DNA from: CAZEDM01 sp964511075
GTDB taxonomy: Bacteria; Zixibacteria; MSB-5A5; RBG-16-43-9
Assembly (NCBI GenBank): GCA_964511075.1
Contig: CAZEDM010000004.1
Coordinates: forward strand, 124,001-188,000
DNA: 64,000 nt
Direction of reading: 5' to 3'
Positions 51,723 through 60,122 of the stretch are shown one piece after another. The first letter of the stretch is position 1, and each line of letters opens with the position of its first letter. Made by a program: the position numbers and the translations under genes. The notes under the pieces were generated by a model, which saw nothing but the letters and a program-made list of their open reading frames with translations, was not told where the DNA came from and made no database searches.

Positions 51723-52355
51723 ATGAAAAAAATCATCATCCCGGCCATCATAGCAAAATCCCAGGAGGAATTAGAAAATAGCATAAACCGGGTTAAGGAT
51801 TACTGCCCGATTTTGCAGCTTGACATTATGGATGGTATCTTCGTTCCCAATCATTCCCTTGATTTCGATTTCGAGTTGCCCCGCACAAAATGCCGGTACG
51901 AAGCCCACCTGATGGTCAAGCAGCCAGAAATATGGATAGACAGGATATGGGAAAAAGTCGATACCCTGCTGGTTCACATCGAATCCTGCAAAGACCCCGA
52001 AAAGCTTATAAGCCAATGGAAAAACAAGCGAAAGTTTGGGCTGGTGCTAAATCCTGAGACGCCCATTGAGAGAATAGAAGATTATCTGGGCCAGATAGAC
52101 CAGGTTTTGATTATGACCGTAAGCCCGGGCTTTTACGGCAGTGAATTTCTCCCCCCTGCGCTGGAAAAGGTTAAAGAGCTGAGAAAGAGAAAACCTGAGC
52201 TGGATATAGAGGTAGACGGAGGCATAACCCCACAGACCATTGGAGAAGCAGATAAAGCAGGTGCTAATCTGTTCGTCTCCGGCTCGTATGTGGTGAAATC
52301 CGAAAACGTAAAAGAGGCTCTGGAGAATTTAAAGAATAAGTTGAATGTATTTTAG
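51723..52355 (+). CDS. Ribulose-phosphate 3-epimerase-like protein
   Basis: A 210-residue TIM-barrel protein of the Rpe family: LQLDIMDGIFVPNHS, EAHLMVKQPE, MTVSPGFYGSEF and IEVDGGITPQTI. Two catalytic Asp residues (in LDIMDG and EVDGG) and one metal His (AHLMV) are present. The metal-binding His normally two residues before the first Asp (H-x-D) is Gln (LQLD), and the N-terminal PSILxAD motif reads PAIIAKS. It may be an active variant with altered metal use or act on another sugar phosphate. GGAG precedes the ATG. Confidence 0.8.
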   Translation: MKKIIIPAIIAKSQEELENSINRVKDYCPILQLDIMDGIFVPNHSLDFDFELPRTKCRYEAHLMVKQPEIWIDRIWEKVDTLLVHIESCKDPEKLISQWKNKRKFGLVLNPETPIERIEDYLGQIDQVLIMTVSPGFYGSEFLPPALEKVKELRKRKPELDIEVDGGITPQTIGEADKAGANLFVSGSYVVKSENVKEALENLKNKLNVF

Positions 52356-52470
52356 TTTTTATTACCATTTGAAGTAGGCAGATATGGAAGTTCTTCAGAG
52401 CATAACATGAGTGGGGGGTAATCTCTTAGCAAAAAAGCACTGAAGATATCGAAAAGCTTTTTTTACTTCC

Positions 52471-53055
52471 TTAAAAACCAAACATCACACCGGCAAAGGG
52501 GCCGTTACCATCATAAGAGGGGTTTCTTTTATACCCCGCATTGGAGACGTGCAGATGGCGTACCCCTGCCAACAGGTTCGCTTTTTTGTGAATTTTAAGC
52601 GATACGCCGACAGTATACCGCTGGGTGAAGTTCCAGAAGGTCCCATCCGGGGGGAATTTATCCGTGCACAAAAGAAAACCTAAACTTGCATCGATGAAGA
52701 GCGCAGATCTTCTTATCCTCACCAGATCGAAACGCACCGTGCCTGCAAATCCCAGCCCCAGAACGTCCGTGTCCTTTGTCTTCCGGGGGTAGACAGGGTA
52801 AACCCTGTAGCCGCTGGCAAAGAGCATATGGATTCCGCCGATCAGGCTGAGAGGCTTCAAGGGGTAATACCCCCGCTCGACATTCAGGTTGAAAACGTTG
52901 ATCTCCCGGTTCCGGTTTACGTTATCGAAATACTCAAGGTAGGTGTTCAGGAAACTCGACCCCTTTTGAATAGTCGGAGTGTTATTCTTAAGCTCCTGAG
53001 CTTGAACCGAGGATGCCCCGACCAAAAGAAAGACAACCAGCAGTTTTAATCTCAT
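52471..53055 (-). CDS. PagL-like outer-membrane lipid A deacylase (acyloxyacyl hydrolase family)
   Basis: An exported beta-barrel protein of 194 residues. Signal peptide MRLKLLVVFLLVGASSVQAQ. The start chosen is the ATG at 53055; the frame extends three codons to a TTG. The C-terminal part, GVRHLHVSNAGYKRNPSYDG, carries the HxSNAG motif of PagL in which His and Ser are catalytic. The protein ends in a membrane-strand Phe (VMFGF). A good promoter lies at 53147-53174. The PagL glutamate is not obvious (Asp may replace it). Confidence 0.75.
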   Translation of the reverse strand: MRLKLLVVFLLVGASSVQAQELKNNTPTIQKGSSFLNTYLEYFDNVNRNREINVFNLNVERGYYPLKPLSLIGGIHMLFASGYRVYPVYPRKTKDTDVLGLGFAGTVRFDLVRIRRSALFIDASLGFLLCTDKFPPDGTFWNFTQRYTVGVSLKIHKKANLLAGVRHLHVSNAGYKRNPSYDGNGPFAGVMFGF

Positions 53056-53367
53056 AATTTTCAAGAGCGTATTTTTAACAGCATCCTCCGATCGAATATC
53101 TCCTGCCTTAATCTACATATCTTCAAAGCTCCAAAGCCGGTTCTCCAGTATAACTATTCTTGGGGATTTGTCAAGAACTGCGTTCGGGTGCGTTTTTTAA
53201 GGGGCGGGGCTTAAAGACTTTGAAGAGGATGTGGTTTAATGAATTGGTTTAAGTTAACGAAGATAATGTTTTGCGATACAATTGATTATAACACTCCAAG
53301 AAATGGGTGAATTTACGATCCTTGGAAACTCGTATAAATTCTTCAGTAAAATACTTTTTTATCTCCT
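53056..53367. other. Intergenic region before the PagL-like gene
   Basis: About 310 bp. Apart from the promoter above, I see nothing that can be supported. Confidence 0.5.
53147..53174 (-). promoter_or_regulatory. Promoter of the PagL-like gene
   Basis: On the minus strand TTGACA (53174-53169), 16 bases, TATACT (53152-53147). A perfect -35 and five of six in the -10. The leader is about 85 nt. Confidence 0.62.
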
Positions 53368-54123
53368 TTACTCTGTCTCGAATACCTGATCTAAATCCAT
53401 ATAAGCGGTGTGTATTTTAGTCAGCTTTTCCTCGATCTTCTTTTTATCCTTTTTATTACAGGTTTTTACGAATTCATCCACGGAATTCTTCAATGCTTTT
53501 CTTTTCTCTGTGAACTCTTTAGAGATATCCTTGAATTTCTCGGATAGCACCACTTTCATTAAAACGTCCATCTTCTCCTGAAAGTCCGGAGCAGAAGCTA
53601 TAACAGCATCATAATCCTTCTTTGGAAAAGCCCTGTGCCAGATGGGGTATAAGACCAAATGGAAGCTCTCCAGCTCCTTAACCCTGGGAGCAAAAAACCA
53701 TACCAGCTGTTCATAGGCGGTATGCAGATCCTCGGTGGCTTTTAAAAGCTCCTGGTTGTTATCCCCCTTGGCTTTCTTTTCTAAATCCAATACTGCGTTG
53801 GCTAAAGCCTCTCTTTTCTTTTCGAATTCCCCTTTCCTCTCTCTGAAAAAACCCGGAAGCTCAGCTTTCTGGATTACCTCCATCCTCTCCCTGAATTCCG
53901 GAACCGATTCCTTTATAGCCTGGTAATCTTTTTCCGGATAAGCCGTATGCCATACGGGTCGCAGAACCTCATGGAACTCTATTAACCCTTCGAGCCTGGG
54001 CTTTTCCATTCCGGCAGAGTACTGGACATCAGTCTGAGTTTTAGTCTGGGCGAAAATGGGTGAAATTGAGAAAAATAATAAAACTATTAACGAAAAAATT
54101 GCTGTTTTTCTGTATGAATCCAT
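53368..54123 (-). CDS. Secreted protein with two copies of a three-histidine helical module
   Basis: A 251-residue exported protein (signal peptide 1-25, GAGGAGG before the ATG). Two homologous halves of about 104 residues: each begins FHxxLxPxWHxAxPxKDYxA (H51/H59 and H155/H163) and ends with xHTAYxxL (H134 and H240). The three His positions and the spacing (75-77 residues) are kept in both halves. Predicted all-helical, so a pair of four-helix bundles that could bind metal or haem. I do not recognise a named family. Confidence 0.75.
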   Translation of the reverse strand: MDSYRKTAIFSLIVLLFFSISPIFAQTKTQTDVQYSAGMEKPRLEGLIEFHEVLRPVWHTAYPEKDYQAIKESVPEFRERMEVIQKAELPGFFRERKGEFEKKREALANAVLDLEKKAKGDNNQELLKATEDLHTAYEQLVWFFAPRVKELESFHLVLYPIWHRAFPKKDYDAVIASAPDFQEKMDVLMKVVLSEKFKDISKEFTEKRKALKNSVDEFVKTCNKKDKKKIEEKLTKIHTAYMDLDQVFETE

Positions 54124-54378
54124 TATAGTAACCTCCTCTTTTTCTTGCTTTTTCCCAACTTATTTATCTTCACTCTGAGCCCGCTTTTCAAACCTTGCGC
54201 TCCCCCCGCTGAATCGCTCCCTCTCTTGTTGTTAATTTTTACGCATCTTCCTTAAAATTATTTGCTGGCGGGTATCATGTGATTTTGCTAAAGATTTTTC
54301 GGCCTTTTTGGTTTGAATGGTTTATAACTTTTTTTAGATGCCTGACTGATCGTTACCTTCCTGATGAACTATAGAATG

Positions 54379-55017
54379 CTACCCGACAATGCTCCAGGAG
54401 AACGAGCCGGTGAGGCTGCTTTGGACCTCGATCACATCCCCGACTTTAAGGGAACCGACTCCTGAGGAAGTGCCGGTGTAGATTAAATCACCTGGTCGAA
54501 GCATCCAGATCTTGCTCAATTCCACCAGCAATCTCTCGATACCGAATATCATATCCCCTGTGTTTCCTCTCTGTTTTTCTATTCCGTTAACCCTGCATCC
54601 AAATGAGATATTTTTCAGGTCAATTGATTTATTATATGGAACGAAATCGCCAACCGGAGCGCTCTGCTCAAAAGCCTTGGCAATCTCCCAGGGCAGTCCT
54701 TTTTTCTTCAGTTCTACCTGAACATCGCGCAAGGTCAAATCCAGACCAACGGTGATACCGGAGATAAACGAAGGTGCCTCCTCATCCCTGGCTACTCTCC
54801 CCTCGCTGCCGATTTTGACTACTATCTCCACCTCGTGGTGAAGTTCTTTCCCATGCTTGGGAAAATGAATCTTCTCCCCTGGTCCCACCAGACAGGAGGC
54901 AGGTTTGATGAAAAACACCGGCTTTTCCGGTATAACGTTTTTCAGCTCGCTTACGTGTTCGGCATAATTCCTGCCGATGCAGAAAATGCGGGGGATGTGT
55001 GAATTATTCTTTATCAT
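54379..55017 (-). CDS. Fumarylacetoacetate hydrolase family protein
   Basis: A 212-residue FAH-fold protein: IFCIGRNYAEHVSELKN, PVFFIKPASCLVGPGE, ELHHEVEIVVKIG, ISGITVGLDLTLRDVQ, LRPGDLIYTGTSSGVGSLKV. The metal-binding Glu/Glu/Asp set (HHEVE, GLD) is present. Members hydrolyse or decarboxylate acylpyruvate-like compounds. The frame extends 20 codons upstream to 55077, but that part runs through a GTTCGGGAA..TTCCCGAAC palindrome, so the ATG at 55017 is preferred. Confidence 0.85.
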   Translation of the reverse strand: MIKNNSHIPRIFCIGRNYAEHVSELKNVIPEKPVFFIKPASCLVGPGEKIHFPKHGKELHHEVEIVVKIGSEGRVARDEEAPSFISGITVGLDLTLRDVQVELKKKGLPWEIAKAFEQSAPVGDFVPYNKSIDLKNISFGCRVNGIEKQRGNTGDMIFGIERLLVELSKIWMLRPGDLIYTGTSSGVGSLKVGDVIEVQSSLTGSFSWSIVG

Positions 55018-55071
55018 ATTTTTGCAACCGCGATATGGTTCGGGAAATCCAATTCCCGAACTAACCTGAAA

Positions 55072-55260
55072 ACTCACCTTCTTGATCCTCTTCTCTTAAG
55101 GAGAGAGGAGATACAGGGGTAAAGTCAAAACCTTCCATATTATATAGGGTAAAGCTAAAGTCACCAGGATCTAAAGACTTTACACTCCAGACAATTTTTT
55201 TGTCAAGTCCTATGGATCCAAAATCTGACAGTCTTGTGGACATGCTTGATCTACGGATCT
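55072..55260. repeat. Composite palindromic element, copy a
   Basis: ACTCACCTTCTTGATCCTCT..AGAGAGGAGATACAGGGGTA hairpin (55072-55121), then CCTTCCATATTATATAGGGTAAAG..CTTTACACTCCA (TGGAGT group, to 55189), then a TTTTTGTCAAG..CTTGATCTACGGATCT module (55194-55260). Siblings at 55946, 57319 and 59746. Confidence 0.75.
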
Positions 55261-55312
55261 TCTCTTGGTGTCAGGTGTGCAGGCACCTGACCTACTGACT
55301 GCTCTGAGTCTT

Positions 55313-55816
55313 CTATTTACAGTCCTTTTGAAGACGAAAGGTTATGGTCTGATCAGGCTGCAGCTCTGGTCCCCCGACAATGCGGTAGCCATTCTTCTGC
55401 CAGAATTGCAATGCCTGAGGATTGTTCACTTGAACCGCCGAAAGAATTGCTGTCACCTGTGCATCCTTCCTGATCTCATTCTCAATCAGCTCGACGACCG
55501 TCGTCCCTATCCCCTGTTTACGAAAAGACGCAGCGATCATTAGAAGAGAAATGAAAGCAATATGAGGATCCCCCTCAAAGTTGCTCGGTACAAAATCGAC
55601 AATGCCGATCATTCTTCCATCCACAGCGTAAACACCACAGAAAACGCCGCCTTCGCTCTGCGAAATCTCAATGTCCTTAAGCACCATAGCCATAGATGCG
55701 GTCTGCCTCGGCACCAATGCCAAGAAGTCCTCACACTGCCGGTAGAGGTCGAGGACAGCGTCCAAATCATCTGGAGTAATGGTTCGTACTTCAAAGGAGT
55801 TATCTCGAATTAACAT
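55313..55816 (-). CDS. GNAT-family N-acetyltransferase
   Basis: A 167-residue acetyltransferase from the ATG at 55816 (MLIRDNSFEVRTITPDDLD), which has GGTGGGA directly before it; longer starts at 55825 (ATG) and 55849 (GTG) are possible. The acetyl-CoA loop is FRKQGIGTTVVELIENEIRK, and the final beta strands NNPQALQFWQKNGYRIVG are typical. The substrate is unknown. Confidence 0.85.
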   Translation of the reverse strand: MLIRDNSFEVRTITPDDLDAVLDLYRQCEDFLALVPRQTASMAMVLKDIEISQSEGGVFCGVYAVDGRMIGIVDFVPSNFEGDPHIAFISLLMIAASFRKQGIGTTVVELIENEIRKDAQVTAILSAVQVNNPQALQFWQKNGYRIVGGPELQPDQTITFRLQKDCK

Positions 55817-55849
55817 TCCCACCATCCCAAGAGTAGAGACTCTGGCCAC

Positions 55850-56177
55850 TTTGAGCGGCCCAACAGACCTCGTAGGTCAGATGCCCCGCGCATCTGATAA
55901 ATCAATAGTGTCAGAAGGGCGAGACTCTTGACATTCTACTGCTAAACTCACCCCCTTGATCCCCCTCTCTTTTTAAGTCGAAGATCCCGCTGAAAGCGGG
56001 AAGAGAGGATATAGGGGTGAGTTCCAAAGCTTCTATATTATTTATAGCGATTGATAATTTTTTTGTCAAGCAGTCCTTTGTTTCGACTTTGCTCCCTTCA
56101 AGTCCGAGCACTCTGCGACTTGAGCTCAGAGCCGAAGGTCAGGGTCGAAGGGCAGACATGCTTGACCTACGGATCTA
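55850..56177. other. Intergenic region filled by a palindromic element
   Basis: Includes GTAGGTCAGATGCCCCGCGCATCTGA near 55873 and the long composite element copy b (55946-56177). No gene seen. Confidence 0.6.
55946..56177. repeat. Composite palindromic element, copy b (longest)
   Basis: ACTCACCCCCTTGATCCCCC..ATAGGGGTGAGT hairpin with an extra inner CCCGC-TGAAA-GCGGG stem (about 55988-56002), then CTTCTATATTATTTATAG, then TTTTTTTGTCAAGCAG..CATGCTTGACCTACGGATCT (to 56177). The second half contains a long GTTTCGACTTTGCTC../..GGTCGAAGG region not in the other copies. Confidence 0.75.
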
Positions 56178-56714
56178 TTATGCTTTGCTTTCTTTCTTAA
56201 GCCATTCATCATGGAGAATGGAAAATACATAAGTGCTCATGTATCCCGTATCTGTCTTGACTAAATCCCGCATTAGACCATCAATTTTAAAGCCAACCTT
56301 CTTATAACACGAGATAGCCTGCAGGTTGTTCTCATCAGCAAAAAGCTGTACACGATGAAGATTATAATCATTGAAACAAAGATCAACAAACAAGGTAAGG
56401 ATAGCCACTCCGATTCCTTTGCCGCGCTTTGCAGGATCCACCACTATCTGCTGGATGTGCGTATAATTGTCTTTTGCGTTAATAATCGAATGAATCAAAC
56501 CCACCACCTCGTTTGTTTCGCCTTCGACAGCCCGCATACCGATTTCAGTGGGAATTCCGTCCTGTTCCTTGGAAAGCAGCCGCTCCAGTTGATGTTCGTC
56601 CACCGGAGCTTTGAATATGTGAAAGATATTCGGATCGATCCATTCCTTTATCCTTGGAAAATCCTCTCTTTTTAACTTTTCAAGAAAGATATTAATATTT
56701 GATAACCTGTGCAT
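56178..56714 (-). CDS. GNAT-family N-acetyltransferase (RimJ/RimL-like)
   Basis: A 178-residue acetyltransferase: IVVDPAKRGKGIGVAILTLF (acetyl-CoA loop), NLHRVQLFADENNLQAISCY and KKVGFKIDGLMRD (RimJ/L pattern). The ATG is at 56714 with little ribosome-binding signal. Substrate unknown; not clearly related to the neighbour at 55313 beyond the fold. Confidence 0.87.
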   Translation of the reverse strand: MHRLSNINIFLEKLKREDFPRIKEWIDPNIFHIFKAPVDEHQLERLLSKEQDGIPTEIGMRAVEGETNEVVGLIHSIINAKDNYTHIQQIVVDPAKRGKGIGVAILTLFVDLCFNDYNLHRVQLFADENNLQAISCYKKVGFKIDGLMRDLVKTDTGYMSTYVFSILHDEWLKKESKA

Positions 56715-56772
56715 AATTTAAAGACCGGCAGTTTGTGGCTCAACAATCCCGCCGTTGGGGAGGTTGACAAGC

Positions 56773-56833
56773 TTTTTTGTCAAGTCCCATGGATCCAAAA
56801 TCGGACAGTCCCTGTGGACATACTTAACCTACG
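56773..56833. repeat. 60-bp repeat, sibling of 55194-55256
   Basis: TTTTTTGTCAAGTCCCATGG through ACAGTCCCTGTGGACATACT to TAACCTACG. It agrees with 55194-55256 at nearly nine of ten positions. Both lie just upstream of minus-strand genes' ends. Confidence 0.75.
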
Positions 56834-56846
56834 AAACTAAGTTATA

Positions 56847-57254
56847 TCATCTGATCATAGTTATTATCCAAGCTAACAGCGCAAGACTCACAGGAAACAG
56901 TTCCACAAAAAAAGAAAATGATAGCCCGAGTTTTAGAAATGTCGGCGCAAGCATAGGTGATTCCACTTTCCATACTATTCGAAGAAAAAGCTCGGCGATC
57001 CAGCCACAAGTATAGAAAATATTGGCAATAAAAGGTGCGATAAATACAAGCATTGGTTCAATGGCATCCTCGCCCGGCTCCAGACTATGTGAGAGGTCAA
57101 GGAAAACAGCGTAGAGAATCACACTGATGAACCCAATAGGCAGTACGAATACATTGTAAGGTATTCGCCGACTCTCCCACCACCATATTACCTTAAGCCA
57201 TGAACGCTGTTCTGCCGGTGTGGCGAAAAACCATTGGAAAAATCGCTTAATCAT
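56847..57254 (-). CDS. Small membrane protein, unknown
   Basis: A 135-residue protein with a Trp-rich amphipathic N-terminus (WLKVIWWWESRRIPYN) and about three hydrophobic helices (36-52, 68-90, 105-133). I do not recognise the family. The ATG at 57254 has no strong ribosome-binding site. No functional link to the neighbours is visible. Confidence 0.65.
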   Translation of the reverse strand: MIKRFFQWFFATPAEQRSWLKVIWWWESRRIPYNVFVLPIGFISVILYAVFLDLSHSLEPGEDAIEPMLVFIAPFIANIFYTCGWIAELFLRIVWKVESPMLAPTFLKLGLSFSFFVELFPVSLALLAWIITMIR

Positions 57255-57318
57255 TATTATTTTTTTAGCCTAATATTTGGAATTGTGCCAGAGGCACAAG
57301 GCTCCTGACCTACTACCG

Positions 57319-57372
57319 AACTCACCCCTTTGGTCCCCCTCTCTTAGAAAGAGAAGGGATAGAGATGAGCTC
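57319..57372. repeat. Palindromic element, copy c (hairpin part only)
   Basis: AACTCACCCCTTTGGTCCCC..AGAGAAGGGATAGAGATGAGCT: the same long hairpin as at 55072, 55946 and 59746, without the following modules. Confidence 0.7.
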
Positions 57373-57379
57373 AAAAATA

Positions 57380-57862
57380 TTAACTCCTACTACTTATTCT
57401 CGGCATCCACTTTCCTGTTTTTTCTTTGTACTTTTTGTATTCCTCTCCAAACTTTACCTCCAGCAGTTTTTCCTCATAGCTGGCAATATAATTATAGAAA
57501 ACGAATACCCCTAAGAATATTACCCCAGAGAGAAGCGAAAGAGTGGAAATTACCAGCCCGAGGTAGGCCAGAATGCTTCCCAAATACAAGGGGTGTCTTA
57601 CGTACCTGAAAGCCCCATCCGTTACCACCTTGTCAGGCCTCTGTTCATGCTCGACCACTGTATGACCAGACCTGAAAAGATATATGGCAGTGATAAGCAC
57701 AATGCCCAGGATGACCAGGCGAATATACAGCGGGACATAAGCCGAAAGAAAAGTAGACAGACGCAGGAAAAACGAATCCCCAGCCCAGACAATTAGAAAC
57801 AGCACAAACGCTATCAACTGCCCGGTATCACCAAAAGGATGCTCACCATTTTTTTCTTGCAT
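57380..57862 (-). CDS. Isoprenylcysteine carboxyl methyltransferase-like membrane protein
   Basis: A 160-residue polytopic protein from the ATG at 57862 (MQEKNGEHPFGDTGQ); the frame extends to a TTG at 57892. The C-terminal signature VTDGAFRYVRHPLYLGSILA and EEKLLEVKFGEEYKKYKEKT is that of the ICMT/PEMT-like family, in which RHP and the EE pair bind SAM. The substrate in bacteria is generally unknown. Confidence 0.85.
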   Translation of the reverse strand: MQEKNGEHPFGDTGQLIAFVLFLIVWAGDSFFLRLSTFLSAYVPLYIRLVILGIVLITAIYLFRSGHTVVEHEQRPDKVVTDGAFRYVRHPLYLGSILAYLGLVISTLSLLSGVIFLGVFVFYNYIASYEEKLLEVKFGEEYKKYKEKTGKWMPRISSRS

Positions 57863-57946
57863 GATTAGGAACAGTTTAAGTGTCAGGAGCAAGGGGTTAC
57901 TGACCTAAAATTGAATGTAAGATAAACATCCTCATCTGTGGTAGGG

Positions 57947-58762
57947 TTATTGAGAACTTTTTTTGGGTTGCTCCCAACACTTCTCAACTTGATCCTTAGA
58001 CCAAACACTGAATTCGTGCCCGAAGAGTTTCAGAAAACAATCCAAGAATATGTCGGCATATCGAAAAACACCACCTATATCTAGCCATCGAGCTCGTTGT
58101 GACCAAGAAATACCCTCGGAATTAATCCGTAGAAACCTGTTAGCAAGTCTAACGTCAGCGTGTGTAAAAGATGACAAGTCAGAATAGAAAACATCATACG
58201 CCTCTTCATGATCCGCCTCAACTGCCATTTCCCGAAGGCTCTTCCCTGTCCAGTTACTAAACAAAACTAACTTACCTTTACTGGTTTGACGTTGAAATTT
58301 CATGGCAACAGAATCATATTTTGAGTCAATCGATTTCTGTCTTGGAATCCACTCATGTTGCCAGGCAGTCTCCATGGCCTCTCGCCAGTCTGGTTTTTTG
58401 CTTCTCCTGTGCTTTTTCCAAGCCTCCATTTGTCGTTTCTCTAAGACGGATTGATACTCAATATACTGACGGGCCCGGGGTATAGGGTCTCGGGTTAAGT
58501 AATGAGCTGTTACTTCTATCTCAAACATCGTTCTGACAATAGTATACCCAACTGTCGCAGGAAAGTACTCATCTTTGAATACGTCGTGAAGACGAAGCAC
58601 ACTCTCTGCTGAAGAGAGATTATGCATAAGGAAGCAGACCATGAGAGACGTGTATTCTGGGCCGGCTGGATGGAACTTAACTCCTTCCACAGATCTTCCT
58701 ATGCTTACCAACTTTTCGAGGACATATCTATGTTCTTCATTTGTAAGACCTCTAATAGCCAT
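57947..58762 (-). CDS. DUF5677-like protein
   Basis: A 271-residue soluble, mostly helical protein. VGYTIVRTMFEIEVTAHYLT and DLSSFTHADVRLANRFL resemble the DUF5677 pattern (RTxxE..YL..DP and a YxxLSxxxH-like motif). Function unknown; relatives are often found in genomic islands. GGGAG before the ATG supports the start. Confidence 0.65.
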   Translation of the reverse strand: MAIRGLTNEEHRYVLEKLVSIGRSVEGVKFHPAGPEYTSLMVCFLMHNLSSAESVLRLHDVFKDEYFPATVGYTIVRTMFEIEVTAHYLTRDPIPRARQYIEYQSVLEKRQMEAWKKHRRSKKPDWREAMETAWQHEWIPRQKSIDSKYDSVAMKFQRQTSKGKLVLFSNWTGKSLREMAVEADHEEAYDVFYSDLSSFTHADVRLANRFLRINSEGISWSQRARWLDIGGVFRYADIFLDCFLKLFGHEFSVWSKDQVEKCWEQPKKSSQ

Positions 58763-58849
58763 TAGTATCTCTCCCTAATCCAGATATTATTGGGTTCACC
58801 TCAGCTTGTAGGTCAATCATCTCCCGTTGGGGTGGTTGACAATATTCTG

Positions 58850-59545
58850 TTAATGTCCAACGGGCCACACAAATCCTGGACCTGGCCACCAAGTATGGAA
58901 GTCAGTTTGTCTCTCTCCAATAATTGGTTTTTCATCTATTATGTAACCATACATCATGTCTCGGCGTACATTTGATTTGAAAATAACTTTACCTCTGTTA
59001 TAATAAGTTTCTTCTAACAAAAGATAACCATGATTCACTCCTTGAATCACCAAATTAAGTACTTTAGTCTTAGCAACTATTTCTCCTGTTTTAACGTTCC
59101 GACTCTTGGAAGAATATGGGGTCTCAGTAAATAAGGTTTTCTCTATAAGTTTTTTATAATCATAAATTGTCTCATAGTTACCTGGCTCTGGGAAACCGTA
59201 TTGTGCCCTCTCCACTAAAATTCTACCATAGTAAATGTCTCTTTCAATTTCATAATATAATTCTAACTGAGTACCATCCTGTAAGTAAGCATAACGTAAT
59301 TCGTCAATTAGCAGAGCCTTTTCCACAGATAAAAAATCCTTTAACTCACCTTTTCGTAACAAAAGTGTGTCTGACTCTCCTTCATAGGTATAGGTAGCTT
59401 CACAAGCATAAGGGCCACCTATGGTATATTTGCATCCAGCATATTTGAATTTACCAACAATACCTCCATATAAAAACCTATTAAACGATAAAAAAATAAA
59501 AAGAATAAGGAGCAATAATCTGAAATAAAATTTTTTTGTTTTCAT
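58850..59545 (-). CDS. Secreted protein of unknown function
   Basis: A 231-residue protein with an N-terminal signal or anchor helix (8-25), two Cys soon after (CKYTIGGPYAC) that could form a disulfide, a beta-rich body with many Tyr (YLQDGTQLELYYEIERDIYY) and an odd Trp/Pro-rich end (HTWWPGPGFVWPVGH). I do not recognise the family. Its codon use is more AT-rich than the surrounding genes, in line with an acquired gene. Confidence 0.65.
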   Translation of the reverse strand: MKTKKFYFRLLLLILFIFLSFNRFLYGGIVGKFKYAGCKYTIGGPYACEATYTYEGESDTLLLRKGELKDFLSVEKALLIDELRYAYLQDGTQLELYYEIERDIYYGRILVERAQYGFPEPGNYETIYDYKKLIEKTLFTETPYSSKSRNVKTGEIVAKTKVLNLVIQGVNHGYLLLEETYYNRGKVIFKSNVRRDMMYGYIIDEKPIIGERQTDFHTWWPGPGFVWPVGH

Positions 59546-60122
59546 AATACCCCCATAGTTCTTTGAGGTCTAACTATTAGTTAAACGTTTTTTGCGCATA
59601 ATACCGTTTTAACAGCCGAATCAATAAGTGTATAGTTAACATTCTCTAATACCAAGTTTTTTAACCACGCATAGTATGTCATATGTTCTGTTCATCTGTC
59701 AAATGAACAATGTCAGGAGCATAGGAATAAAGAGCTACTATTTCAGAACTTACCCCCTTAATCCCTCTCTCTTTTTAAGAGAGGAGGCAGGTGGATGAGT
59801 TCTAAACCTTCTATATTATATGAGGTAAAGCTAAAGCTTTATACTCCAAATTTTTCCAAACCTTTAGACTCTCGTCTCTTGCCTTTAGCCTTAAATCAAT
59901 AGCTACGAAGGAAACATAACTTAATAATTAAGTGGGAATAATTCCCCGCTACCCGCTCCCTTCTTATTTTTGAATTGGGTGAGAGGATTCGCAGGGAATT
60001 TTACACCACTTAATCACTACAGCTTCGTGCAGATCTGCTGCTGATACCCGGAAACAAAAATAGTCAATATGACTATAGTTTTCGCTCAAAACAACAGAGC
60101 TTACATCAATCAAAGTTACGGT
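59546..60122. other. 577-bp intergenic region
   Basis: It contains the palindromic element copy d (59746-59848), an AGACTCTCGTCTCTTGCCTTTAG stretch like the 2767 spacer, and GGGAATAATTCCC (59934). No supported gene. Confidence 0.55.
59746..59848. repeat. Composite palindromic element, copy d
   Basis: GAACTTACCCCCTTAATCCC..AGAGAGGAGGCAGGTGGATGAGTTC hairpin, then CTTCTATATTATATGAGGTAAAG-CTAAAG-CTTTATACTCCA. It matches copy a in both parts and ends at the TGGAGT-type terminus. Confidence 0.75.
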
